Assembly (NCBI RefSeq): GCF_042678385.1
Contig: NZ_JBHUDY010000002.1
Coordinates: 372,001-436,000, forward strand
Source: Sphingomonas_B tabacisoli
GTDB lineage: Bacteria; Pseudomonadota; Alphaproteobacteria; Sphingomonadales; Sphingomonadaceae
Direction: 5' to 3'
Length of the DNA stretch: 64,000 nucleotides
Each line of letters begins with the position of its first letter. The first letter of the stretch is position 1. Under the pieces are notes generated by a model that saw nothing but the letters and a program-made list of their open reading frames with translations, was not told where the DNA came from and did not search any database. A program made the position numbers and the translations under genes. Positions 33,839 through 42,433 of this stretch are shown here, piece after piece.

Positions 33839-34321
33839 TCACCCCTTGATGTGCAGCACGCAGATCAGCGTGAACAGCCGCCGCGCCGTGTCGAAATCGA
33901 CCTCGACCTTGCCGGACAGGCGTTCCTTCAACAGCTCGGCGGCGTCGTTGTGGATGCCGCGGCGCGCCATGTCGATGGTCTCGATCTGTTGCGGCGATGC
34001 GTTGCGGATCGCCTGGTAATAGCTGTCGCAGATCGCGAAATACTCGCGGATCGGTCGCTGGAACCGGCCGAGCGCCAGCACCAGAGTCTCCAGGTGCGAG
34101 TGGTCCTCACGGAACATGTCGAGCGCCAGCCGCCCTTCCTCGACGCGCAGCTTGATCCGGTATGGACCTTTGTAGCCGTCGTCATGCTCCCGCTGAGGCG
34201 CGAAATAATTGCCTTCCAGCAGGTCGAAGATCGCGATGCGCCGTTCCTGCTCGACATCGGCCGAGCGCCACAGGATGGTGCGCTCGTCGAGCTCGACATC
34301 GATGATGCGCGGATCGGCCAT
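33839..34321 (-). CDS. UPF0262 family protein
   Basis: 160 residues of the alphaproteobacterial UPF0262 family: VEQERRIAIFDLLEGNYFAP, LALDMFREDHSHLETLVLALGRF and DMARRGIHNDAAELLKERL are characteristic. Function unknown. Lies immediately upstream of cdd on the same strand and diverges from dnaB across a 115-nt gap that must hold both promoters. Confidence 0.88.
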   Translation of the reverse strand: MADPRIIDVELDERTILWRSADVEQERRIAIFDLLEGNYFAPQREHDDGYKGPYRIKLRVEEGRLALDMFREDHSHLETLVLALGRFQRPIREYFAICDSYYQAIRNASPQQIETIDMARRGIHNDAAELLKERLSGKVEVDFDTARRLFTLICVLHIKG

Positions 34322-34436
34322 TCGTCCCGGCTGTAGGGCGTTCTGGCGACCCGCTCAACCGGAGCGCCGCCTTCCCCAATTCGATCCACAGCCTTGTTGG
34401 CTTGAGTGCGAGTCCCGAAAAGCGGACAATGCGCAA

Positions 34437-35939
34437 ATGCCCGAATTGAAGCTGATTCACGACGCCCAGAGCGCGCCCCAGACCCTGCCCCGCAACATCG
34501 AGGCGGAAGCGGCGCTGCTTGGCGCGCTGATGATCGACAACCGGCTGGTCGAGGACGTGCAGCTCAAGCTGAAGCCCGAGCATTTCTTCGAGCCCGTGCA
34601 TGGCCGCATCTACGAAGCGGTGTTGAAGCTCGTCGACCGCAACATGGTCGCGAACCCGGTGACGCTGAAGCCGCTGTTCGACGCGGACGAGGCGATGAAG
34701 GAGCTGGGCGGGCCGGCGTATCTCGCCCAGCTCACGGGCAGCGGCGCCGCGCTGATCGGCGCCCGCGACTTCGCCGAACAGGTCTATGACCTGGCTCTGC
34801 TGCGTGAGCTGGTCGGCGTCGGCCGCGACATGGTCGAAAAGGCGATGGACACGTCGGACGAGATCAACCCCAAAGGGCTGGTCGAGGAAGCCGAAGTCGC
34901 GCTTTATCGCGTCGCCGAACAGGGCGGCGAGACCGGCGGCACGAAGAGCTTCAAGCAAGCGACGCTGATGGCCGTCCAGCAGGCGGAGAAGGCGCAGAAT
35001 TCGGGCGGCCACATTTCTGGCGTCACCACTGGTCTCGAGGACGTGAATCATCGCACCGGCGGTCTGCAGCGCTCCGACTTGCTGATCCTCGCCGGCCGCC
35101 CGGGCATGGGCAAGACCTCGCTCGCGACCAACATCGCGTTCAATGCGGCCCAGCGTTACCAGCGCGATATCGAGGACGGGATCGACCCCGCCAAGTCGCT
35201 CGGCGCGCCGACCGCCTTTTTTAGCCTGGAAATGTCGGCCGATCAGCTCGCGACGCGCATTCTCGCCGAGCAGTCGGGCGTGGTCGGTTCGAAGATCCGC
35301 TCCGGCTCGCTCAGCCGCGACGAATTCAACCAGTTCGCGCGGGCTGCCGCGGAGCTGGAGAACCTGCCGCTCTACATCGACGACACGCCGGGCCTCACCA
35401 TCGCGGCGCTCCGCACGCGCGCGCGCCGGATGAAGCGGCGGCATGGCATTGGCCTGATCATCGTCGACTATCTGCAGCTCTTGACCGGCGGCGGAAAGAA
35501 TAGCGGCGACAATCGCGTGCAGGAAATCTCCGAAATCAGCCGCGGCCTGAAGACGCTCGCCAAGGAGCTGAACGTGCCGGTGATGGCGCTGTCGCAGCTC
35601 AGCCGCGCCGTCGAGCAGCGCGAGGACAAGAAGCCGCAGCTCTCCGACCTTCGCGAATCCGGCTCGATCGAGCAGGACGCGGACATCGTGCTCTTCGTCT
35701 ATCGCGAGGAATATTATGTCGCGGCCCGTGAGCCGAAGGGCGACAGCGCCGATCCGAAGGCGGACGAAGCCTATCGTCAGTGGCAGCTCGAAATGCAGGA
35801 AGCCTTCCAAAAGGCCGAACTGATCATCGCCAAGCAGCGCCACGGCGCGACCGGCAAGGTGCGGCTGAAGTTCGAGAGCAACATCACGAAGTTCAGCGAT
35901 TATATCGACGACGCCTATCTGCCCACACGGATGGACTAG
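34437..35939 (+). CDS. dnaB: Replicative DNA helicase DnaB
   Basis: Hexameric 5'-3' helicase that opens the replication fork and recruits primase. 500 residues from the ATG at 34437 (MPELKLIHD); a longer frame to 34209 overlaps the divergent gene and is not used. N-terminal domain TLPRNIEAEAALLGALMID, linker, RecA-like motor with Walker A AGRPGMGKTS near 219, Walker B IIVDYLQLL, and the C-terminal RHGATGKVRLKF arginine-finger region. It ends 1 nt from the convergent HupE/UreJ gene. Confidence 0.97.
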   Translation: MPELKLIHDAQSAPQTLPRNIEAEAALLGALMIDNRLVEDVQLKLKPEHFFEPVHGRIYEAVLKLVDRNMVANPVTLKPLFDADEAMKELGGPAYLAQLTGSGAALIGARDFAEQVYDLALLRELVGVGRDMVEKAMDTSDEINPKGLVEEAEVALYRVAEQGGETGGTKSFKQATLMAVQQAEKAQNSGGHISGVTTGLEDVNHRTGGLQRSDLLILAGRPGMGKTSLATNIAFNAAQRYQRDIEDGIDPAKSLGAPTAFFSLEMSADQLATRILAEQSGVVGSKIRSGSLSRDEFNQFARAAAELENLPLYIDDTPGLTIAALRTRARRMKRRHGIGLIIVDYLQLLTGGGKNSGDNRVQEISEISRGLKTLAKELNVPVMALSQLSRAVEQREDKKPQLSDLRESGSIEQDADIVLFVYREEYYVAAREPKGDSADPKADEAYRQWQLEMQEAFQKAELIIAKQRHGATGKVRLKFESNITKFSDYIDDAYLPTRMD

Positions 35940-35940
35940 C

Positions 35941-37182
35941 TCAGGCCGAACGGAGTGTGGGGCGGTGTTCGGACAGGAACGCCAGCACCGCCCCAGCGGT
36001 GAGCGCTGCAAGTAGCCAAGGTGCGTGGCTAAGGCCTTCGTCGATCGCGCGGCCGACGGGGTTGTCGACGCCCAATGTGCGCTCGACGATCCAGGCGACG
36101 GCGGCGATGCCGGCGAAGGCGGCGCCTGTCGTCCGAACAGCGGGATAGTAGCGCGTGCGGGCGAGCAGGATCAGCGCCGGCATCACCGCGGCAACGACCA
36201 TGAGCTGCACGAGCTCGATGCCGAGGTTGAAGCCGAGGATCGACTTGGCCTTTTGCAGCGGTTCGAGGCCAAAGCGGCCGATCAGCGTCGCAAAGGCGAG
36301 GCCGTGGACCAGGCCGAAGCCGGCGGCGACGAACATCTCTCGCCCCGGAAACAGCGGCCGCCAGGCATGGACGGCGGAGACCAGAATCGAGATCGCGATG
36401 CCCACTTCGACCGGCTGGGGCGGCAGCTTCCAGCCGAAAAAGGCGCCGCCGATCAGCGTCAGCGAATGGCCGACAGTGAAGGCGCTGACCACCGCGACGA
36501 GCCCGTGCAGCGTGTGCCGCCAGCCGCCATAGCCGTTCCAGCGTCGCCCGGCGGCCAGCACAGGCGCCGGCAGCAGCAGCGCGATCAGAAACAGCAGATG
36601 GTCGTGTCCCTCGGCGATGTGGTGCATGCCGAGGCCGATCGCCGAGACGAAGCCGCGCCAGTCGCTGCCGTGCCCCCGATCGATATGCAGCGTCATTGCG
36701 CCCGGCTGCAGGCCGCCAAGCATCTCGGCGCGCTCTGAGAGGTGGCCGCCGGCGAAGTCGTTACGGGCGACGACCAGCACGATGTGATTGGGCACGCGGT
36801 CGATCACGCCGGTGTAATGAAGGTCGAAGCGGCGGGGCGTCGCGCCGGCCGGCGGCAGCAGCGCGAAGCGTGCGCGCAGGTCGGGCGGCCCTGCCTCGTG
36901 CACGATGTCGATCGCGCCGGGCTCGACACGCCAACCGGGCACCGACAGGCGGGATGCGACGTATCGGCGGACGTCGGCATCCTGCACGGGACCAAGCGCG
37001 GTCTGGATCGGCCGGCGGAGCGCAAAGCCGAGTTCGGCGACGGGAATGATCGCCTCCGCCTCGACGCGGTGCGCGCCGAAATCGAGGCGGAGTTCGGAAT
37101 TGGGCGTCAGGTGCGCGGCGGCGGGCACCGCCGCCAGCAGCAAAGCCAGCCAGGCGAACAGCGCCCTCAATGCCCGTACCAA
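35941..37182 (-). CDS. HupE/UreJ-type membrane protein
   Basis: 413 residues: signal peptide (ALFAWLALLLAAVPAAA), a periplasmic beta-rich domain of about 150 residues, then about seven membrane helices. The membrane part has GMHHIAEGHDHLLFLIALLL, the His-rich motif of HupE/UreJ_2 proteins, and GFGLVHGLAFATLI. That superfamily includes nickel and cobalt permeases, so metal transport is possible but unproved here. Last gene of a four-gene operon; it overlaps the TPR gene by 16 nt. Confidence 0.85.
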   Translation of the reverse strand: MVRALRALFAWLALLLAAVPAAAHLTPNSELRLDFGAHRVEAEAIIPVAELGFALRRPIQTALGPVQDADVRRYVASRLSVPGWRVEPGAIDIVHEAGPPDLRARFALLPPAGATPRRFDLHYTGVIDRVPNHIVLVVARNDFAGGHLSERAEMLGGLQPGAMTLHIDRGHGSDWRGFVSAIGLGMHHIAEGHDHLLFLIALLLPAPVLAAGRRWNGYGGWRHTLHGLVAVVSAFTVGHSLTLIGGAFFGWKLPPQPVEVGIAISILVSAVHAWRPLFPGREMFVAAGFGLVHGLAFATLIGRFGLEPLQKAKSILGFNLGIELVQLMVVAAVMPALILLARTRYYPAVRTTGAAFAGIAAVAWIVERTLGVDNPVGRAIDEGLSHAPWLLAALTAGAVLAFLSEHRPTLRSA

Positions 37183-38495
37183 AGGAGGGTCGCCGTCGGG
37201 TCGAGCGCGTGCGGGTTGATCGCCAGCGCCTTGTCCTGCTCCTCGTCGGCCGCTTCGCTATGCCCGAGCAAGCCGTGCGCGCGGGCGGCGACGAGGTGCT
37301 GCTCGGCCGATTGCCAGCTCGACCGGTTGACCGCATCGATCACGCGCAGCGCGTCGGCGGGACGGTTGTTCGCGATCAGCGCCCAGCCCAGCGCAATCGC
37401 GGTCGCGCCGTGCGGGCGGAGCCTGAAATCCTGGTGGGCGAGGTCCAGCGCCCGCTGCGGCGATCCGAAGGCCAGTTCATGCTCCACCGCATGGCCGAGC
37501 GCAGCTTCCGGCAGCAGCTTCAGCCGCTCGGCCCAGCCCTGGCCCGCTCGGTCGGCCCAAAGCTCGGTGCGGGCATAATCGCCTTGCGCGCGATAAAGGC
37601 CAGCGATCGCGTCGCGCAGCGCCGGGTCGTCGTTTCGTGCGGCGAGCCCTTCGAAGGCACGGATCGCCGCCGCATATTGCCCCCGCAGCGCCAGCATCTG
37701 CGCTTGGTGTGCTTCAACAAGCCACCAGCCGGGGAAGCGCTTGTTCGCTTCGGCAAACGCCGCGTCGGCCGCATCCCAATGCCCGCGCTGCAGCTCGATC
37801 GTGCCGCGCAGCAGGGCGAGCTGCGCCAGCGCCTCGCCCGGGATCAGGCCGGAGCGTTCGACGCGGCCGACTGCAGCCAGCGCGTTGTCCGGTCGACCCA
37901 TTTTCGACCAGAAGATCGCCATTCGCTGATCGGGCCGCTCGCCAATCTTCGCGAGACCGCGATACTCGGCCAGCGCCTGGGGATAGCGGCCGCGATAGAA
38001 ATAGATGTCGCCGCGCATCGCCGTCGCACCGGCCCGGACCTCGGCTTCGGGAGGGACGGCGTAATGATCGACCGCATCGAGCATCTTTTCGGCCGTGCCC
38101 AGCCGGTGAAGGCTCAGTGCCAGCGCAGCCTGGGTCAAATGCGGGCCAGCGCCGGGCGTGGCGCTGGAGAAGCCGCGATCGAGCGCGGCCTGCGCTTCGG
38201 CGTAATCGGTGAAGTCGCCGGTCAGCCGCGCGCGGCTCATGAGTTGGTGCGCGACGCGTTCCTGCATCAGCCAGTCGTCGGGATGGTCGGCGACGAGGCC
38301 GCGCAGCCCTTCGAGCTTCCGATCGATCTGAGCCAGCGCCGGGCCATAGCTCGGCGCGCCGGCGGCGCTTTGCCGGATCGGTAGATCTGGAGCAGAACCC
38401 GGCGCTAGCAGCCGAGCCAGTGCGAACACTGCCGCAGCTGCCGCAACCAGCCAGACCAGCGCCCGCATCGGCAGCGGGCGCGGCATGGCGATCAT
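37167..38495 (-). CDS. Membrane-anchored TPR protein
   Basis: 442 residues from the ATG at 38495, which overlaps the upstream stop (ATGA); the frame extends to 38516. One N-terminal membrane helix (LVWLVAAAAAVFALARLL), then a periplasmic array of TPR units (VAHQLMSRARLTGDFTDYAEA, MRGDIYFYRGRYPQALAEYR, ELQRGHWDAADAAFAEANKR). Probably a scaffold for the DUF4331 proteins or the HupE/UreJ protein encoded with it. Confidence 0.85.
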   Translation of the reverse strand: MIAMPRPLPMRALVWLVAAAAAVFALARLLAPGSAPDLPIRQSAAGAPSYGPALAQIDRKLEGLRGLVADHPDDWLMQERVAHQLMSRARLTGDFTDYAEAQAALDRGFSSATPGAGPHLTQAALALSLHRLGTAEKMLDAVDHYAVPPEAEVRAGATAMRGDIYFYRGRYPQALAEYRGLAKIGERPDQRMAIFWSKMGRPDNALAAVGRVERSGLIPGEALAQLALLRGTIELQRGHWDAADAAFAEANKRFPGWWLVEAHQAQMLALRGQYAAAIRAFEGLAARNDDPALRDAIAGLYRAQGDYARTELWADRAGQGWAERLKLLPEAALGHAVEHELAFGSPQRALDLAHQDFRLRPHGATAIALGWALIANNRPADALRVIDAVNRSSWQSAEQHLVAARAHGLLGHSEAADEEQDKALAINPHALDPTATLLWYGH

Positions 38496-39208
38496 GACGT
38501 CTTGGGCGTCGCGCACATGTTGAGGCTTAGCCGCTGGAAGTCGTCCGCCAGCGCGTTGGTGAGCCCGGTCAGCGTCGTTCCGATATCGACGACGAACTTG
38601 CCGTTCACGTCATCGACCGGGTTCGCATCGTTGTACGGGTTCTTCATCGAGCTCGAGATCAGCGCGGTCGCGACCGCCGGCATGCCCATCCGGTCCACCC
38701 GGACATAGGACGAATCCGGATCGGTGCGGAAGTTGAAGTTGGTGCCGCCCGCCGGCGGCATTGGCGGGCTGCCATTGGCCGGCGCGAGATACGGGAAGTC
38801 GGGCAGCGTCTGCACTTCGTTGCCCGGCGGATCGAGCGGAAGGCTGGCGAGCAGGTTCGCCGGATGCTTCTTCAGGTCGAGGAAGAGGACCGCCAGCGTG
38901 ATGTCGACCACCGGGTCGTTCAGGCCACGGCCATTCGGAAAGCCGTTGGGCTTGGTCACGTCCAGCTTCACCGTGTCCGGGATTACCAGATTGGCGACGC
39001 TGACGCCGGGCGCGACTTGCTGGTTCAGGCAAGGCGTGACGTCGAAGCTGGTGCCGCTCGCGGTAGGCGAAGGCGTGGGCGAAGGCGTTGGTGTCGGCGT
39101 CGCGCCAATCGGACCGGGCCGGGGGGCGGCGGAGGCGCCGTCGCTGCCGCAGGCGCTCAGCGCCGGCAGCGTGAGTGCGAGGGCGAGCAGGGGAAGAGCG
39201 CGGGTCAT
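38492..39208 (-). CDS. DUF4331-like lipoprotein
   Basis: 238 residues. Lipoprotein signal with lipobox LSACG (Cys near residue 20), then a Pro/Thr linker (TPTPTPSPTPSPT). The body matches the distal half of DUF4331 proteins: PNGRGLNDPVVDITLAVLFLD, LPDFPYLAPAN and a GKFVVDIGTTL near the end. It looks like a separated half of a protein that is single in other bacteria. Start overlaps the upstream gene by one base. Confidence 0.75.
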   Translation of the reverse strand: MTRALPLLALALTLPALSACGSDGASAAPRPGPIGATPTPTPSPTPSPTASGTSFDVTPCLNQQVAPGVSVANLVIPDTVKLDVTKPNGFPNGRGLNDPVVDITLAVLFLDLKKHPANLLASLPLDPPGNEVQTLPDFPYLAPANGSPPMPPAGGTNFNFRTDPDSSYVRVDRMGMPAVATALISSSMKNPYNDANPVDDVNGKFVVDIGTTLTGLTNALADDFQRLSLNMCATPKTS

Positions 39209-39864
39209 CAGAGGTTCCCCCCAAAGCGGGCAGTCGTGGCCCAGACGTCCAGCGGATTGGTGCCGTTCAGCACTGCGGAGCGGGGCATTTCGATCACCAC
39301 GGAGGTGTCGTTCTGCTTGTCGAAGAAGTCGCGGGTGTTCTGGATCGAGAGCGTGCCTGTCGAGCGTGTCGCGCGGAAGCCGACCAGATCGAAGAAGAAC
39401 GGATCGTCGAACACGCCTGCGATCGCCTTGACTCCGCCTTGCTGCAGGACGGTTTGCACGGGACCGACCAGCGGGCCTGTGGTGCCCGGAATGCCTTCAA
39501 ACTTCACCCCCGGCGATTGCCCGTCGAAGCCGAAGCGGAACTTGATCTGGAACTCGGGATCGGTGCGCGCGCCGGCGTTCGAGATGTTGATCGTGTAGAG
39601 CACGTCGCGATCATAGGTCGGCGGCATGTTGCCGGGCTGCGGCCCCGCAAAGGTCAGCACGACGACGATCGAGGTCGGCGTGTACCATGCGAACACGTCG
39701 GCGATGTCGGCCGGCACGTCCGGGGTAGGATCGAAATCCTTGTCGGTGCGGGTCGGCGGATCGAGGTGATCCGCGGCTTTCGTCGCATAGTCAGCCGACA
39801 CCAGCGCGAGCGGCAAGACGAACGCCGTTGCCGCGAGCGCCGTCCACGTGCGTGAAACGCGCAT
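39208..39864 (-). CDS. DUF4331 family secreted protein
   Basis: 218 residues from the ATG at 39864, preceded by GGGAGGTGAC; the GTG at 39870 is within that ribosome site and was rejected. Signal peptide (TWTALAATAFVLPLALVSA). The DUF4331 hallmark ADHLDPP opens the mature protein, followed by DIADVFAWY and the VVIEMPRSAVL segment. First gene of the operon and divergent from xseB. Role unknown. Confidence 0.8.
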   Translation of the reverse strand: MRVSRTWTALAATAFVLPLALVSADYATKAADHLDPPTRTDKDFDPTPDVPADIADVFAWYTPTSIVVVLTFAGPQPGNMPPTYDRDVLYTINISNAGARTDPEFQIKFRFGFDGQSPGVKFEGIPGTTGPLVGPVQTVLQQGGVKAIAGVFDDPFFFDLVGFRATRSTGTLSIQNTRDFFDKQNDTSVVIEMPRSAVLNGTNPLDVWATTARFGGNL

Positions 39865-39980
39865 CGTCACCTCCCTGTTCGAGCCGATTAGGCTCTGTTC
39901 CGGCCCAAGAGTCTAGCATCAAAGCGACAAAAGCTGCCGATTGGTTGACCAAGATACGGGCCCTCGCCCATAGCGGATGC

Positions 39981-40232
39981 ATGGAAACCCAAGCGAACGG
40001 CGATGTCGCGGCCCTTTCGTTCGAAGAGGCGCTGAAACGGCTGGAGGCGATCGTCTCCCGGCTGGAAAGCGGCGACGCGACTCTGGATGAGTCGATCTCG
40101 CTCTACGCAGAAGGCGACAAGCTGCGCGCGCAGTGCGAGGCGCGGCTTGCATCGGCGCAGGCGCGGATCGAGAAGATCACGCTGGGACAGGACGGGCGCC
40201 CGACCGGCGTCCAGCCATTCGAAGCGGGGTAG
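39981..40232 (+). CDS. xseB: Exodeoxyribonuclease VII small subunit
   Basis: Small helical subunit of exonuclease VII, a single-strand nuclease. 83 residues from the ATG at 39981. The family core SFEEALKRLEAIVSRLESGDATLDESISLYAEG is present apart from length limits quoted here. ispA follows after 2 nt, the usual order in proteobacteria. Confidence 0.95.
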   Translation: METQANGDVAALSFEEALKRLEAIVSRLESGDATLDESISLYAEGDKLRAQCEARLASAQARIEKITLGQDGRPTGVQPFEAG

Positions 40233-40234
40233 GC

Positions 40235-41134
40235 ATGGCCCGGGGGGGAAACGAACTCAGGCAGGCAATGGAGCGGGTGGCGGGGGACATCGATTCCGCG
40301 CTCGATCTCGTGCTGGCCGTTCCAGACGATCCACGCCGCCGCCTGTACGAGGCGATGCGGCATGCCGCGATCGGCGGCGGCAAGCGGCTGCGTCCGTTGC
40401 TCGTCTGTGCGGCATGCGCCCTCTATGCCGTGGATCGCGCAGCAGCCCTTCGAGTCGCGGTCGCGATCGAGTGCATGCACGTCTATTCGCTCGTCCACGA
40501 CGATCTGCCGGCGATGGACGACGACGATCTCCGGCGCGGCAAGCCGACCGTCCACAAAGCATTCGACGAGGCGACGGCGATCCTGGCCGGCGACGCGCTC
40601 CACGCGCTCGCGTTCGAGGTGCTTGCCGACCCGGCAACGCATGCCGATCCGTTCGTCCGCGCGGAGCTTTGCCTTGAGCTTGCCCGGGCCGCCGGACCTT
40701 CCGGCATGGCCGGCGGGCAGATGATGGATCTGGCGGCCGAGGAGACCGTATTCGATCTCGCCACCATCACCCGGCTGCAGCAGCTCAAGACGGGCGCATT
40801 GTTCGGATTCTGCCTTGAAGCCGGCGCGATCATGGGACGCATCCCGCCCGAGGGTCGCACCCATCTTAGGGGTTATGCCCGCAATATCGGCCTCGCCTTC
40901 CAGATCGCCGACGATCTGATCGACGTCGAAGGCTCGGCGGAGGCGGCGGGCAAGGCGGTCGGCAAGGACGCCGCCGCGGGCAAGGCGACCTTCGTGTCGC
41001 ATCTGGGCGTCGACCGCGCGCGCGCGCAGGCGCAGCTTCTTGTCGACCAGGCGATCGAGCATCTGAGCCAGCACGGGTCCGAAGCGGACCTGCTGCGCGC
41101 CATCGCACGCTACATCATCGATCGGGACAGATGA
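40235..41134 (+). CDS. ispA: Farnesyl diphosphate synthase
   Basis: Trans-prenyltransferase making C15 farnesyl diphosphate from IPP and DMAPP/GPP. 299 residues from the ATG at 40235. First Asp-rich motif in LVHDDLPAMDDDDLRRG, second in FQIADDLIDVEG, and GGKRLRPLL near the start. Co-transcribed with xseB and followed 1 nt later by coaD. In this group dxs often follows ispA; it is not here. Confidence 0.96.
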   Translation: MARGGNELRQAMERVAGDIDSALDLVLAVPDDPRRRLYEAMRHAAIGGGKRLRPLLVCAACALYAVDRAAALRVAVAIECMHVYSLVHDDLPAMDDDDLRRGKPTVHKAFDEATAILAGDALHALAFEVLADPATHADPFVRAELCLELARAAGPSGMAGGQMMDLAAEETVFDLATITRLQQLKTGALFGFCLEAGAIMGRIPPEGRTHLRGYARNIGLAFQIADDLIDVEGSAEAAGKAVGKDAAAGKATFVSHLGVDRARAQAQLLVDQAIEHLSQHGSEADLLRAIARYIIDRDR

Positions 41135-41135
41135 T

Positions 41136-41636
41136 ATGAGAGTGGGGGTTTATCCGGGCACGTTCGATCCGATCACGCTCGGCCATATGGATATCATTCG
41201 CCGCGGGGCGAAACTCGTCGACCGGCTGGTGATCGGCGTGACGACCAACCCGTCAAAGTCGCCGATGTTCGCGGTCGAGGAGCGGATCGCGATGGTCCGC
41301 CGTGAAGTGGATGGCGAAGGCAGCCATATCGACGTGGTGCCGTTCGATTCGCTGCTGATGACCTTTGCCGAGCGCCAAGGCGCCTCGCTGATCGTGCGCG
41401 GGCTGCGGGCGGTCGCCGACTTCGAATATGAATATCAGATGGCCGGCATGAACCAGCAGCTGAACGACCGGATCGAGACCGTCTTCCTGATGGCGGACGT
41501 CTCGCTGCAGCCGATCGCGTCGCGGCTGGTGAAGGAAATCGCGATGTTCGGCGGCGATATTTCGAAGTTCGTCACCCCCGCCGTCCGGGACGATGTTGCC
41601 GCTCGCGTCGAAAGGCTTGGCCCAAAGGGAAGTTAG
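41136..41636 (+). CDS. coaD: Phosphopantetheine adenylyltransferase
   Basis: Penultimate step of coenzyme A synthesis, adding AMP to 4'-phosphopantetheine. 166 residues, hexameric type. Nucleotidyltransferase motif YPGTFDPITLGHMDII at the start, RGLRAVADFEYEYQMA in the middle and the FVTPAVRDDV near the end. It follows ispA by 1 nt. Confidence 0.97.
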   Translation: MRVGVYPGTFDPITLGHMDIIRRGAKLVDRLVIGVTTNPSKSPMFAVEERIAMVRREVDGEGSHIDVVPFDSLLMTFAERQGASLIVRGLRAVADFEYEYQMAGMNQQLNDRIETVFLMADVSLQPIASRLVKEIAMFGGDISKFVTPAVRDDVAARVERLGPKGS

Positions 41637-41703
41637 CCCTATTCAGCCGCGGCTAAGCCGTTTGGAACTAGCGGCCGGGCTTTCCCGTGAACGGAGTGAC
41701 TGA

Positions 41704-42426
41704 ATGCGCCTGATTGCCGCTATCCTCGCCTTGCTTGGCGCGCTGTTCGCCACGACGGCGATCGCGAAAAAGGCGCCGAAGCCCAACCCGACGCCCACGC
41801 CCCTGGCTTCGCCGTCGCCCGTGCCGCCAGTGACGCCGGAGAATACCTGGGTGTTGGAGCTATCGACGGGCGGCCGCGTGGTGATCCAGCTTCGCCCCGA
41901 CAAGGCGCCGAACCATGTCGAGCGGATCAAGGCGCTGACCCGCGCCGGTTTCTACAACGGCTTGACGTTCCACCGGGTGGTCGACGGCTTCATGGCCCAG
42001 GGCGGCGATCCCAAGGGCACCGGTGAAGGCGGATCAACGCTTCCAGACCTGAAGGCGGAGTTCAACGATCTGCCGCATGTGCGGGGCGTGACCTCGATGG
42101 CGCGCGCCGACGCGCCCGATTCCGCCAATAGCCAGTTCTTCATCATGCTGATGCCGACGCTCCGGCTCGACAATCATTACACCGCGTTCGGCCGCGTGAT
42201 TTCGGGGATGCAGTATGTCGATGCGATCGAGAAGGGCGAGCCGCCGGCCAACCCGTCGCGCATCGTCAAGGCCTGGATCCAGAGCGACGGGGAGAATGCG
42301 CCGCTGAAGCCGCTGCCCGCACCTGTGGCGACGCCGGCGCCTGCTCCTACCCCCGCTGCTCCGGCGCCCGCGCCAGCCCCGACTCCCGCGCCTGAGCCGA
42401 CTGCGACGCCTCAGCCCGGCCAATAA
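41704..42426 (+). CDS. Periplasmic peptidyl-prolyl cis-trans isomerase, cyclophilin type
   Basis: 240 residues. Signal peptide (RLIAAILALLGALFATTAIA), a short Pro-rich segment, the cyclophilin domain (TFHRVVDGFMAQGGDP, SMARADAPDSANSQFFI, HYTAFGRVISGM) and a C-terminal tail of repeated Pro/Ala/Thr. The active-site Arg in FHRV and the Gln in SQFFI are present. It assists folding in the periplasm; the Pro-rich tail is likely flexible. queA starts 7 nt downstream. Confidence 0.93.
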   Translation: MRLIAAILALLGALFATTAIAKKAPKPNPTPTPLASPSPVPPVTPENTWVLELSTGGRVVIQLRPDKAPNHVERIKALTRAGFYNGLTFHRVVDGFMAQGGDPKGTGEGGSTLPDLKAEFNDLPHVRGVTSMARADAPDSANSQFFIMLMPTLRLDNHYTAFGRVISGMQYVDAIEKGEPPANPSRIVKAWIQSDGENAPLKPLPAPVATPAPAPTPAAPAPAPAPTPAPEPTATPQPGQ

Positions 42427-42433
42427 GCCGGCC

